Shown here: piece after piece, positions 47,474 to 56,535 of the stretch
Position numbering within the stretch: position 1 is the stretch's first letter
Layout of the letters: each line of letters opens with the position of its first letter
Assembly: GCF_030824335.1 (NCBI RefSeq)
Contig: NZ_JAVBXX010000007.1
Location: 62,001-126,000 of the forward strand
Direction: 5' to 3'
DNA from: Azonexus sp.
GTDB lineage: Bacteria > Pseudomonadota > Gammaproteobacteria > Burkholderiales > Rhodocyclaceae
Length of the DNA stretch: 64,000 nucleotides
Program-made: the position numbers and the translations under genes
Notes under the pieces: model-generated
Database searches by the model: none
Seen by the model: the letters and a program-made list of their open reading frames with translations, nothing else
Told to the model about the DNA's origin: nothing

Positions 47474-47546
47474 TTTTATCCTATTGACGGGCGGCTGGGT
47501 GGATCGCCTATTTCAGCACGAATTGTATTGCGGGCAGAGCAGCTAT

Positions 47547-47828
47547 TCATAGCACCACCACCTCATCGCTGAATCTGTCCTCAAGTCGTTTTCCGGCGCA
47601 GAGTACGGAATAAATGCTGCATTCAAGACGGCGTGCTTCTTGTCGCAAGTGATCGGTGAATGCTGGCGAAAGACTACAGTGGCCAGTGAATGTTTTCCGG
47701 GTTTCGCTTTCTTCCCCGTCGATAAAGGTGACACCCGCAGTTCGTGAGTCTGCAGATTTTTTAGCAGCCGGGCTGTAGCTCCATCTCTCACCCCGGAAGG
47801 CTACAATCTGATGCAGCAAAAAAAGCAA
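47547..47828 (-). CDS. Possible small hypothetical protein in a 361-bp gap
   Basis: Open frame of 93 codons from a TTG at 47828, 4 bp after the 710-aa GTPase stop. The C-terminal half (FTDHLRQEARRLECSIYSVL, then EDRFSDEVVVL) looks protein-like, but there is no Shine-Dalgarno or recognised family. Another frame (47543-47791) overlaps it. It may be a gene remnant. I see nothing else in 47474-47834. Confidence 0.3.
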   Translation of the reverse strand: MLFLLHQIVAFRGERWSYSPAAKKSADSRTAGVTFIDGEESETRKTFTGHCSLSPAFTDHLRQEARRLECSIYSVLCAGKRLEDRFSDEVVVL

Positions 47829-47834
47829 TGGGCA

Positions 47835-49967
47835 TTACGTTGTAGCCCCCTTTTTCGCCCCCGCTGCCTGGCATATTTTGATCAACTCCTCGTACTGCTT
47901 GATCTCTGCCTCCTTGTTGGCGAAATCCTTCCTGAGTTGATCCAATTCGCCTTGCAGGCTGGCAGTGAGCTTTTGGGCTAGGCTGTCGCGGGTACGATCA
48001 AATTCCCCGCAGAGCTTTTTCAGTGCGGCATCGAAACCAGTCAGCAACTTGTCGAACACCAGCGCCAACGATTCACGCAGAGTTCGGCGCAATTCCTCCA
48101 TCTTCCTCTCGCTGCGCACCTTGCCAGAAAACTTGCCACTAATGAGTTGACCGCAATCCCCGATGTCCAGCTTGAGTTCTGGGAGCTTCAATGAGTTGAG
48201 CGCGCTCTCCAAGGTATTACGGAACTCGGCAGGATCGAATTCCTGGCTACCCGTGTTCAATTCTTCGATCAGCGCATGCTTCAGGTCGGCGCGCAAGGTA
48301 CTCATGCTGATGATGTTGTTGAAGGCACGCGACAGGTTGGCGGCGCTTTCGTTGCCGTAATTGACCAGGCGCTCCACCGCATCGGCAGTGGCTATGTATT
48401 CGTATGTGACATACGTGGTTTCCTCGATGGTTTCCGTATCGCCCCAGGTGAAAGGGTTGTACCACTTGGAAGTACTGATCGTGTACTTCTCGGTTTCCTT
48501 CTTTGTCCCGCTCTGGGTCCGCACGCTTGCCGCTGCATCTACCTCTCTGCGCAGCTCCATCTTGATTTCAGCCGCAGTTTTTTGGGCCTGTTCGATGGCG
48601 ACGTTGATTGTGCTACCCAGACGGTTGGCGATTCCTGTCATTTGGGCCTCGCAGGCTATGGCACCAGCTTCGATGGCCCGGATGTCTCCGAATTTCAGCT
48701 GAGCAAGCCGATGCTCGGCGGCCGTCATCAGTTCGCCTAACACCTTGGACAAATTTGCCTGCATTCGCGGCAACAGGTCATCGCGCCGTGCCTGCATCAG
48801 CGGTAGTTTGTCCAGGCGCGCCTGTTCATAGGCAACCTTGAGTGCGCCGAAATTGCCCAAGCGAGCCCAATCTTCCAATGTGAACCGGTAGCCGTCCCAA
48901 GATTGCTCGGCCAATTCCGCCAACTGTTGATGCATGTGGCGCATCCCTTTGCCCCAGCGACTTTCTTCCCAATGCGCGTAGCCGTGCGCATAGGTGCTGG
49001 AAAGAATGGGGGTCTTCAGGCCGCGTAACAACTTGGCCACATCGGGATCGCCCAGCTTTTCACGCGCAATGGATAGCCTTTCGATTTCGCTTTCAGCACG
49101 ACGGACAAGGCGGGCACGCACATTTCCTTCCGTTTCGGCAAGTGAGGCGCGATCGAATCCGTCATCAGCGATAACACCGTCCAGTTGCCCGGCCACCAGC
49201 ACCATGCGTTTGACACCTTTGGCGGGGAGTTGCTGTGCCAGCAGGTCCATGTCCGATTGATCGAGAAATTGACTGCAGCGCGAAAGAAAGAACACCACAT
49301 CGCACTTGGCCATGTAATCGCGTGTCTTCTGGGTGCGGCTGGGCACCGGGTCGTTCATGCCCGGCGTGTCAATGATCTCGAAACCATCTAGCTCCGGTAG
49401 CGGCAACAGGATTTCGGTAAACTTGACCAGCGCCGTGTAGCGCCCATTTTCGCCCACATAGTCGTTAAGCCTGCCCATTAATTCATCCAGGCTGGCTGCT
49501 GAGAATGCCTCCTGCCGTCGCTCGATAGTTTCGGCCGCGTCGACGCCGTGCAGCCTCACCATTTCCAGAATACCCCGAGCAATCCGGGCGCGAACCCCGT
49601 CGCTTTCGCTCTCCGCTTCACGAGTGAACTCCGCCCATTCCTCAGGGCTGTAGTAATGCACCACTAAGTGCGGATGCTCGCCGTAGGAAATGCGAGTCAG
49701 ATTGGCGGTCTTGGGTGTGGCAGCTTCGGGCAGGATCGGCTTGCCGTCAAAAAGCAATGCGTTGAGGAAGCTGCTCTTTCCTGCCTTGACCTGCCCCATG
49801 ATGCCGATACTGAGGTGTTGTTCGTCAGCTTCAATTCGCTGGAGTTCCGAGAGGAAATCCTTTTCCAAATCGTCAATGTTGTTGATGTGCTCGGGGAAGC
49901 GCTCACTATACGCTCCCAGATTATTTTTTAATTGCACCAATTCAGTAGTTATTTTGATATCGAACAT
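47835..49967 (-). CDS. Dynamin-like GTPase 1 (LeoA-like)
   Basis: 710 aa. G1/P-loop GQVKAGKSS (58-66), switch Thr region near EAATPKTANLTR, G3 DTPGMND (from 200) and a G4-like VAGQLDG. The remaining 450 residues are long helices, as in bacterial dynamin-like proteins. A YNPFTWGD-type aromatic loop near 500 could be a membrane paddle. The C-terminus is coiled coil (about 640-700). Resembles E. coli LeoA. Such proteins remodel or tether membranes, and some take part in anti-phage defence. Last GTPase of the leftward island operon. Confidence 0.85.
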   Translation of the reverse strand: MFDIKITTELVQLKNNLGAYSERFPEHINNIDDLEKDFLSELQRIEADEQHLSIGIMGQVKAGKSSFLNALLFDGKPILPEAATPKTANLTRISYGEHPHLVVHYYSPEEWAEFTREAESESDGVRARIARGILEMVRLHGVDAAETIERRQEAFSAASLDELMGRLNDYVGENGRYTALVKFTEILLPLPELDGFEIIDTPGMNDPVPSRTQKTRDYMAKCDVVFFLSRCSQFLDQSDMDLLAQQLPAKGVKRMVLVAGQLDGVIADDGFDRASLAETEGNVRARLVRRAESEIERLSIAREKLGDPDVAKLLRGLKTPILSSTYAHGYAHWEESRWGKGMRHMHQQLAELAEQSWDGYRFTLEDWARLGNFGALKVAYEQARLDKLPLMQARRDDLLPRMQANLSKVLGELMTAAEHRLAQLKFGDIRAIEAGAIACEAQMTGIANRLGSTINVAIEQAQKTAAEIKMELRREVDAAASVRTQSGTKKETEKYTISTSKWYNPFTWGDTETIEETTYVTYEYIATADAVERLVNYGNESAANLSRAFNNIISMSTLRADLKHALIEELNTGSQEFDPAEFRNTLESALNSLKLPELKLDIGDCGQLISGKFSGKVRSERKMEELRRTLRESLALVFDKLLTGFDAALKKLCGEFDRTRDSLAQKLTASLQGELDQLRKDFANKEAEIKQYEELIKICQAAGAKKGATT

Positions 49968-50127
49968 TACTTATCCATTTCCAAAAGGCCTGGAGAAAAG
50001 CCTCGTAGATTTTTCAATTTTTCAGTTGAAGCAGACGAATGTGGAGTTAGCAATGAGTTTTTTATACTATTGGCATATTTAGTGTTTTATTTTTCTGAAG
50101 GAGTCGGAAATAAACAGCTAGAGTTAA

Positions 50128-52794
50128 TTAACAGCATTTTTTTAATCCATGACTGTCATCTTTGGAAATTAAAAAATTAATTTCTTTCCATTTTAATGCA
50201 TAGGGTTCATATCCATGATTTGGGTCAAATTGTCGGAGAGTGTCAAGCATTGACCATTCTTTTGTTTTTTCGCGCCGAACGTTTGTATTCGAGACAATGA
50301 CCTCTATTTTATCGGAGAAGCCTTTTGCTTCTATGCTTGTCTCTTTCAATTGTATTGCGATCAAATCGCTCGCATTTTTGCCAATATAATTGAATGTACA
50401 GTCTTCAATGACTACCTTGCATTTGGGCGGAGTGTAAATACTGTTGTCAACTCCCATTTGTAACATCGGTTCCGAGCCCTCCAATGTGAAATCACAGTTG
50501 CGAATTAATATGCTACTGATTTTGCTGCAATCAAATTCTATTTTGCCTAAATAATTGAAACTCGAGTCAATTATTTTTGCAAAACCTTCATCGTGTGAAT
50601 GATAAGAAATATTGGACCAGTTCTCAAATACCGATTTGGAAATGTTCGCGTATTTTCCAATGGTTAGATAACCATTCAGTGAAACACCCTTGCATCGGTT
50701 AGCAATAATACTTGATCTGCTGATATTTGTTTTGTTTCGACCCAAATAAACAGAGCTTTGCGAACATATTAATGAATTCTCCATATCAAAGACTCCGTCT
50801 GGGAGGAGAAAAATCGTCCCTTCACAAATCAATATTGCATCTTTTACGCTTAGATCGGGTAAGCGAATATCAATATCTTCTTTCTGCTTAAAGTATCCTG
50901 TAACAACCCCACTCTTCGTGTCTTTTCTTTTGACTTTCCGAAAAAAAAGCGGATGCCAATGAGCAAGTTTAAGCACTTCCCCTGAAGTGAAATTTGAAGA
51001 GGTGCGCAATCCGAGAACAAAGCCTGCCAGAGTTGAGATTCCTGCTAGTGTCTCGTTTGGCAGGCCAAAGACATTGCCAAGCTCACTGCTTAATTGAAGA
51101 TTTTCACTTGCAAGACATCCACCCAGGCGGGATAACATTAAGCTGTCGAAGAGCAGAACAGCGCCTAAGTGGTTTTCTTTCACGATGCGTGTACACTCCT
51201 GAATATCTTCCACTCCCATTTCACGGACTTGAGCAAGCAGATTTGTCCGGATATCGTTCAGCCCGAGGCTTTCTAGCATCTTCAAGAGCAGATCGGTTTG
51301 CGGCTCGGTCAGTCCCGACTTTCCGTAACAGGCGACAGCTACGAGAGTTCGCGCATAGACTTCTCGGCAATGAATATCGAGACCAGCAGCAAAATGCCTC
51401 TCCAAGGCAATATCTGTTTCTCCACTTAAGAAAGCCGATAACTTGGGGGTATCGCCCGGTTGTGCTAAATCTCCCAGCGACGCAGGCTCATCCGGGGGCA
51501 CTTTTCCTTCGGCTTCGCGCTGGCGACGCAAGGCTTGCAGTAAATCGAAGTTCTGATCGGGGAGTAAATCAAGTTCGGATGGCTCGGGTAGCGGAATGCC
51601 AACGTGATCGCCGATTGCCTTCAGTTCACTAAAGAATCTGTGACGAAGTGAGACAATCTCGCCATGCAGTCGCTCGCTGAGTTTCATCAGCCCTTCTGCC
51701 CGCAGTTTCAATTCTTGCGCATCTTGTTGGACGGCTGCCTCGTCGGCTAAGGCGAGAATCCGATTCAAGCGATTCAGGTGTTGTTGTGCTTGTCGGCGCT
51801 CATCGTCCAGATGTCGGGTGTAACGGGTGAACTGATGCTTGAAGTTGTGGGCAAAACGCAATTCTCGCCCAGCACCATTCCAGCGGCTGAGTTGTTCAAG
51901 AATGGGTGTGGACGACCATTCCTTTCTGCGGGCTGAAACAGCCACGACGTCGACAAACGGCAGGTTGCGCTTTTCCAGCGTTGCGCGGATACCGGCGACA
52001 ATGCCGACTATATCCTCAGCCGGTTTCTGATCCGCCCGGCTCAGTGCAAACAAACGGGGAATCTCCGGCCGCAACGTAGTCAAGAACTTGATGTCGTCTT
52101 CGGTAATGCATCCCTGGCGTGCGTCTATCACCCAGACGATGGCTTGGGCGCTATTTAACTGGGTGCGGGCAATATGTTCGTCAGTGCGTTCTCCGTGCCG
52201 TTTATCTTCATGCTTGGTGTAGCCGGGTGTGTCGATTAACGTCAGGTTCTTCCATGGAAAATCACTGCGGCTAATGATGGCGGAACGCAAGAGCCGGCTG
52301 ACGTTGCTGCCGTAGCGCACGAATTCGTCATGCGTCAGGCTGAGGAATTCCTCGTCGGCCAGCCTGATGTGCTGTCCGAAGAGGTTCTGTGCATGAATCG
52401 CATCTTCGTCGCCCCGCAGCAGATAGGTAGGTAATGAGGTCGTCGGATCGACTTCCGTGACCAGCAGGCGTTTGCCAAGCAGGGCATTGATCAGGCTGGA
52501 CTTGCCCGCGCTGAACCCTCCGCCAAAGGCCACCACAAATTTCTGCGCCAAGTCAGGAAAGGCGCAGAACTCCTGGAAGCGTTCAAGCTCTTGCTCCAGT
52601 TCGAAGCAGATATCAGCGAAGTCGTCCGGACTACCCTGCCGACCCAAGGCGCGTAGATCGTGCCGAACCAGTTTATTCAGGGCTGACAGATGGGGGGAGA
52701 GACGCAAGGAATGGGAATCCTCCGTCGAGCCTGCCTGTGTACTCCGGCACAACAAGGCGTAGCGTTCAACAAGCTCTGCTGGATTCAGCTTCAT
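50128..52794 (-). CDS. Dynamin-like GTPase 2 with an AT-rich beta-helix-like C-terminus
   Basis: 888 aa. N-terminal dynamin-type G domain: G1 GGGFSAGKSS (91-100), G3 DTPGYTK (188) and G4 SRAD (252). A helical stalk runs to about 430, with a small helical region near 465-560. From about residue 600 the sequence changes to short strands rich in Ile, Ser and Asn (SVYLGRNKTNISRSSIIANR, SLNGYLTIGKYANISKSVFE), the look of a right-handed beta-helix. The encoding DNA (about 50128-50990) is visibly AT-rich (38% GC over 50281-50340). This looks like an acquired C-terminal module. Its ATG overlaps the stop of GTPase 3 (ATGA). Confidence 0.85.
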   Translation of the reverse strand: MKLNPAELVERYALLCRSTQAGSTEDSHSLRLSPHLSALNKLVRHDLRALGRQGSPDDFADICFELEQELERFQEFCAFPDLAQKFVVAFGGGFSAGKSSLINALLGKRLLVTEVDPTTSLPTYLLRGDEDAIHAQNLFGQHIRLADEEFLSLTHDEFVRYGSNVSRLLRSAIISRSDFPWKNLTLIDTPGYTKHEDKRHGERTDEHIARTQLNSAQAIVWVIDARQGCITEDDIKFLTTLRPEIPRLFALSRADQKPAEDIVGIVAGIRATLEKRNLPFVDVVAVSARRKEWSSTPILEQLSRWNGAGRELRFAHNFKHQFTRYTRHLDDERRQAQQHLNRLNRILALADEAAVQQDAQELKLRAEGLMKLSERLHGEIVSLRHRFFSELKAIGDHVGIPLPEPSELDLLPDQNFDLLQALRRQREAEGKVPPDEPASLGDLAQPGDTPKLSAFLSGETDIALERHFAAGLDIHCREVYARTLVAVACYGKSGLTEPQTDLLLKMLESLGLNDIRTNLLAQVREMGVEDIQECTRIVKENHLGAVLLFDSLMLSRLGGCLASENLQLSSELGNVFGLPNETLAGISTLAGFVLGLRTSSNFTSGEVLKLAHWHPLFFRKVKRKDTKSGVVTGYFKQKEDIDIRLPDLSVKDAILICEGTIFLLPDGVFDMENSLICSQSSVYLGRNKTNISRSSIIANRCKGVSLNGYLTIGKYANISKSVFENWSNISYHSHDEGFAKIIDSSFNYLGKIEFDCSKISSILIRNCDFTLEGSEPMLQMGVDNSIYTPPKCKVVIEDCTFNYIGKNASDLIAIQLKETSIEAKGFSDKIEVIVSNTNVRREKTKEWSMLDTLRQFDPNHGYEPYALKWKEINFLISKDDSHGLKKCC

Positions 52795-54464
52795 CGTGCT
52801 TTCTCCAGATCAACGATGCAGCGGCTCACGACAACTCGATCAGCCTGGTATTGAGTGCGTGCGGCTTCAAATACAGCCCTGCCTTCGGCCAGTTTGGCCT
52901 GCAGTTCGCGCAGGGCCGCTTCATGTGAGGCCTGCTGTACTCGTACGGTATCGGCAATCTTTTGTTTGGCAGATTGGATGTGTTCTTCCAGCATTGGCAA
53001 CAATGTTGCTTGGACCTGGCGGAGCGTGTCGGGGATGACCGTACCAGCAATCTTTTGTCGCACCGATTCGCGTTGCCGCACCTCGTCGACCTCCTTCTGC
53101 TTTGCGTTATTGAAGAGGCTTTCCAGCAGGCCAACGATCCCCAGAACTACGGTCGAGATTATTTTGAGCCTGGGGTCCAATTTCAGCAGTGGTTGCAGCA
53201 TGGTCAAGATAGGAGTTATTATCAAAGGTTGCTTTTCCCCCTTTGACTCCGCACGATAGTCAAACGAGCAGTTGATTTCAGGCGAGAAATTGTCAGGCAG
53301 GCCTTCTACGACGCGGTTCAGATAGCGCTCGATTTCTGGTGTGAATTCGCTGGTAATACCGGTTTGTGCTGCCAGTCGTACCGTACTGCCAAGGTTACCG
53401 CTCAAATCGCCACCATTCATGGCATCGCTGGTCAGCGATTCAATATCCTCGCGCAGAGCATTACCAATTCGATCCACGATGCGGCCAAGCACCGGTTGAA
53501 CGCGGGTTTCCAATTGCTGGGTTTCGTCATTCAGGCGAACCTCGAAACTTGCCATGTCAGCATGTAGACGCTCGCATTGCGCCTGAACTTTCTCGCTGTC
53601 AAGATCATCGCTGTTGATGAGGGTATCCAGGTGGGCATTAAAGCTACCGAGCTTGGTGAGTATCGATTGCGAAACGTTGCGGGAAAAGATTTGTTCGGCC
53701 TGCTGTTCCAGTTGTTCGAGAGCAGCAATCAGTTCGCTGAACTGTTTTTTGCGGGCCGAAACCTTAACTATGGACAGCGGTGGCCGTCCCATCGTATCAG
53801 TGATTTCCTGCCGAACTTGCTCAACGACAGCATCGACATCTTCCGGCGTTTTCTTGTCGGCCTTGGAAATCACCGCGAGGATTGGCATATCGCTGACCGC
53901 TAGTTCACGCAAAGCACGACGCAGGCTCTCCCGGAGGTTACCTTCCTCGGCACTGACGACTACGCAGTACGCGAGACTGCGCGCCGCGTAGCCATCGATT
54001 GCAGCGGCATGTGCTTCGATGCCGGAATCCCAGCCCGGCATGTCGACCAAACGTAGATGCGGAAGCTTGTCCAACAAGGGATTGGTAAGGGAAACAGTGA
54101 CATGACTTCCCTTCGGTAGCATCGCAGGAAGGTTGTGCTGTAGGTCTTCCCTGCTCAGTGGGATTACCTTGCCGCCTGGCAAGTGGCCTGAGATCGTTTC
54201 GTTCGTGCCATAGCTGAGCTCAGCCGGATAGGCAGTTTCCGGATCGATATTGGTCGGAAACAGATGGGTCTCGATCAACGCATTCAGCAAGGTGGATTTA
54301 CCAGCGCTGAAGGCGCCGACAAAGGGCAGGATTACTGAGAAATTACGTGACTTCTCTTGTGCAACTTCCAGCCAGTTTTCCGGAGTGGATTTCCATTGAT
54401 ACTTCTTCAGGATGCGTTGCAGGTTGGGGACGTATTCCAGAATGATTTTTTGCTGTTTGAACAC
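52791..54464 (-). CDS. Dynamin-like GTPase 3
   Basis: 557 aa from the GTG at 54464, chosen because AGGAGA precedes it at good spacing; a further upstream GTG at 54530 would overlap the LRAT gene. G1 is VGAFSAGKST (about 50-58), G3 DMPGWDS (141) and G4 SKAD in LAVISKADKK. A long helical region follows, with a hydrophobic segment (IISTVVLGIVGLLESLF) that may insert in membrane, and a C-terminal coiled coil. It is unlike the other two GTPases outside the G motifs. Confidence 0.85.
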   Translation of the reverse strand: MFKQQKIILEYVPNLQRILKKYQWKSTPENWLEVAQEKSRNFSVILPFVGAFSAGKSTLLNALIETHLFPTNIDPETAYPAELSYGTNETISGHLPGGKVIPLSREDLQHNLPAMLPKGSHVTVSLTNPLLDKLPHLRLVDMPGWDSGIEAHAAAIDGYAARSLAYCVVVSAEEGNLRESLRRALRELAVSDMPILAVISKADKKTPEDVDAVVEQVRQEITDTMGRPPLSIVKVSARKKQFSELIAALEQLEQQAEQIFSRNVSQSILTKLGSFNAHLDTLINSDDLDSEKVQAQCERLHADMASFEVRLNDETQQLETRVQPVLGRIVDRIGNALREDIESLTSDAMNGGDLSGNLGSTVRLAAQTGITSEFTPEIERYLNRVVEGLPDNFSPEINCSFDYRAESKGEKQPLIITPILTMLQPLLKLDPRLKIISTVVLGIVGLLESLFNNAKQKEVDEVRQRESVRQKIAGTVIPDTLRQVQATLLPMLEEHIQSAKQKIADTVRVQQASHEAALRELQAKLAEGRAVFEAARTQYQADRVVVSRCIVDLEKAR

Positions 54465-54495
54465 TGAATGTTTCTCCTGAGTTGATTTATTAAAC

Positions 54496-55128
54496 TTAAT
54501 CAATGCGACAAATATGCCAATTGTCGGCACCGAGGTGCTTTACCGTGGATGCTTTGAGCATCCACAAAAAATTGTCGCCATTTTCATAATTTCCGCTCAG
54601 GCAGCCGGAGGCGAACTGATGGCAGTTGTTGAGCAGCATGTGGTAATCCATTCGTTGCCCAACCTTCCGATATGCACGCTCGGCTACCTCCCGAGAGCCG
54701 ATGGCTCGGCTTCCGATACAGGAGACATGGATCTCGGTTCCGGTTCCGCCGCTCATAAATTCACGGGGAGAAACAATCTGGATTTCGCCATGCCTGTTGA
54801 GATCGACGATCCGACCATGGCCGATGTATACGCCAGAGTGCTGGGCATACTCACCGACCAGATCGGTGTAAAGGATGCTCCCTTCAATCGGGATGACCGG
54901 CGATCCACTCCGCCTGGATGGCTTGACGGAATCTTGGCGCTTGCCCAGTAGCGGATGACAAATACCCATGCCAGCCAACTCACTGGTGGAATCTCTGATG
55001 TCGCTCACAAGATCATTCCTGATCTCCGCTAGGGTTTCTTCGGTAATGACATGAAGAGCTTGGCCGAGAGATGACAATTCATTTCCAAGGTCCCGAAACA
55101 AGGTGTTGAGGTCGTCGACAACTGACAT
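54496..55128 (-). CDS. LRAT/NlpC-P60-like (permuted papain-fold) protein
   Basis: 210 aa. Residues 80-185 fit the LRAT family: catalytic His97 in QHSGVYIGHGRIVDLNRHG and the nucleophile Cys169 in LLNNCHQFASGCLSG. A helical N-terminal segment (1-55) precedes it, and a PVIPIEGSILYTDL strand leads into the fold. LRAT-type enzymes act on lipid acyl chains; related NlpC/P60 enzymes cut peptides. In this operon, a membrane-lipid target beside dynamin-like GTPases is attractive (inference). First of the block with the GTPases. Confidence 0.78.
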   Translation of the reverse strand: MSVVDDLNTLFRDLGNELSSLGQALHVITEETLAEIRNDLVSDIRDSTSELAGMGICHPLLGKRQDSVKPSRRSGSPVIPIEGSILYTDLVGEYAQHSGVYIGHGRIVDLNRHGEIQIVSPREFMSGGTGTEIHVSCIGSRAIGSREVAERAYRKVGQRMDYHMLLNNCHQFASGCLSGNYENGDNFLWMLKASTVKHLGADNWHICRID

Positions 55129-55226
55129 TGGTTTTTCCGGAAGGCTGCAATGTCGTAATCATCGAAGCAGCGAGTGACAGGATGTGTCAGTAGGTAGTGG
55201 GCAACGAAATTTTTCCATGCCTGTAC

Positions 55227-55427
55227 TCACTTTCTTTTCACGATGGTGGAGATCGATTTCAGGAGGTTGTCAATAACACCTGCAGGTTGTCGGTTGAGTT
55301 CTTCACTACCGCAGTGATCGCAGGTATCTGGGGGCTCCATGAGCAAGGCATCCGAGAGCGGTGCATAGGTTATTTTCCAGCCGCATTGGCGGCATTGGTA
55401 CTGCATTGCTTGGGGCTTAATGGGCAT
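55227..55427 (-). CDS. Small zinc-ribbon protein
   Basis: 66 aa with two CxxC(G) knuckles, CRQCG and CDHCG, 26 residues apart, forming one zinc ribbon. The tail is amphipathic and basic (NLLKSISTIVKRK). Starts MPIKPQAMQYQC just 14 bp after the WYL regulator stop, with GGAGC upstream. Likely part of the island operon. Function unknown. Confidence 0.75.
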   Translation of the reverse strand: MPIKPQAMQYQCRQCGWKITYAPLSDALLMEPPDTCDHCGSEELNRQPAGVIDNLLKSISTIVKRK

Positions 55428-55441
55428 ATTTGCTCCTTGTT

Positions 55442-56338
55442 TCAGGTGTTCTGGTAAGCCTGCAATTGCCGCTCCATCTCACCCTGCCAATCTTCCGGGC
55501 TGACGATGCGTACATGCGGAATCCAGTAACGGACGATGGGCAGGATCTGGGCGGGGTGGGCGAATTTGCCGGAAACGATCAGGCCGCCGTTTTCAAGTTC
55601 CTTCTCGATGACTTGCTGGGCAACCAGCTTGCGGCGGCGGAAATAGATGGCGGCGGCGGGGGCGACGGTGAGAACGACTTCGGTTTTCTTTTCGTTGAGC
55701 CAGATGCTGTCTTCTTCATCGAGCATCGACTCAATATTCGGGTCGCTTGTGTAGCTTGTGTCCAGGCAGGTGAGGGCGCTGATTTTGCCGAAGGCGTAGG
55801 CCTTGGGCTGCCCACGGTCGGCGGCGGCGAGATACCAGATGCCCGCATGGTTGATCAGGCGATAAGGTGCAACTTCCACCCATTTGTCACCATCCGCTTT
55901 GCGGTAGGAGAAGCGCACCAGACGCCGTTGCCCGATGGCGCTCTGAAGGGTGCGAAAATCGCCAATCCTCTGTTGCAGGTCTTCGTAATTGCCACCGTGG
56001 ATGTCCAGTGTGTCTTGCAAGCGGCTGTCAAATAATTCCCGGATGAACTGCGTGTCCAGGCCGGGAAACAGCCCGTTCAGCCCGGCCAGGCCGGCAAAGC
56101 GTTCGATGTCGCGAATGGTGATGCGGCCGAGGTAGGCGGGGTTGAGGGCGAATAGTCCATCGACTTTTTCCAGGGGAAGAAAGGAGAAACGCCCCAGCAA
56201 GTCGCGTTGGATGGTGCGTTTGTGAACGCCAAATTCTTCGGCCAGCGCATTCGGGTTCAGGCGTTCGCCCTGATTCAGTTTTTGCAGGATGCAGGCGAGT
56301 CGCCAGGCAAGCAAGTCATGATTATTGGTTTGTGTCAT
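55442..56338 (-). CDS. WYL-domain transcriptional regulator (CapW/BrxR-like architecture)
   Basis: 298 aa. An N-terminal winged helix-turn-helix (about 12-60, LNPNALAEEFGVHKRTIQRD) is followed by a linker, then a WYL domain (about 130-215: RLVRFSYRKADGDKWVEVAPYRLINHAGIWYLAAAD). The C-terminal WCX-type region ends in PHVRIVSPEDWQGEMERQL. Regulators with this layout often control anti-phage operons by sensing a ligand or nucleic acid. It heads the leftward island genes, so it probably controls them and itself (inference). Confidence 0.88.
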   Translation of the reverse strand: MTQTNNHDLLAWRLACILQKLNQGERLNPNALAEEFGVHKRTIQRDLLGRFSFLPLEKVDGLFALNPAYLGRITIRDIERFAGLAGLNGLFPGLDTQFIRELFDSRLQDTLDIHGGNYEDLQQRIGDFRTLQSAIGQRRLVRFSYRKADGDKWVEVAPYRLINHAGIWYLAAADRGQPKAYAFGKISALTCLDTSYTSDPNIESMLDEEDSIWLNEKKTEVVLTVAPAAAIYFRRRKLVAQQVIEKELENGGLIVSGKFAHPAQILPIVRYWIPHVRIVSPEDWQGEMERQLQAYQNT

Positions 56339-56450
56339 TGGCTGCCGATGTCATGGATGGATATTTGGACGGAAAAATAGCACGCCAGAATGACAGGTGG
56401 TGTCTTCGCTCTTTTTCATTTTTTTCGATCAGATCTTTTGTGTCTGTGAC

Positions 56451-56469
56451 AGCACCTGTCCGCGGTGCT
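56451..56469. promoter_or_regulatory. Operator-like inverted repeat upstream of the WYL regulator
   Basis: AGCACC-N7-GGTGCT (56451-56469), within the 197-bp divergent region between the WYL gene and the lipoprotein gene. The left part also forms CACCTGTC (56453-56460), which is complementary to GACAGGTG at 56392-56399. These nested repeats are plausible regulator-binding sites. Confidence 0.4.
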
Positions 56470-56483
56470 GGGTAGCATCGGTC

Positions 56484-56513
56484 GACATGCTTTCCGGATT
56501 TTCGAAGCATGTC
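56484..56513. promoter_or_regulatory. 9-bp inverted repeat before the lipoprotein gene
   Basis: GACATGCTT (56484-56492) and AAGCATGTC (56505-56513) are exact complements around a 12-base loop, ending 22 bp before the lipoprotein ATG. It could be an operator or a 5' leader hairpin; there is no T tract after it. Confidence 0.45.
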
Positions 56514-56535
56514 AATCAACTTAAAGAGATCAGAG

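Noticed and set aside
47543..47791. 82-codon frame overlapping the weak 47547-47828 candidate
   Set aside because: No ribosome-binding site, no family, and it overlaps another equally weak frame, so I list only one low-confidence candidate for this gap.
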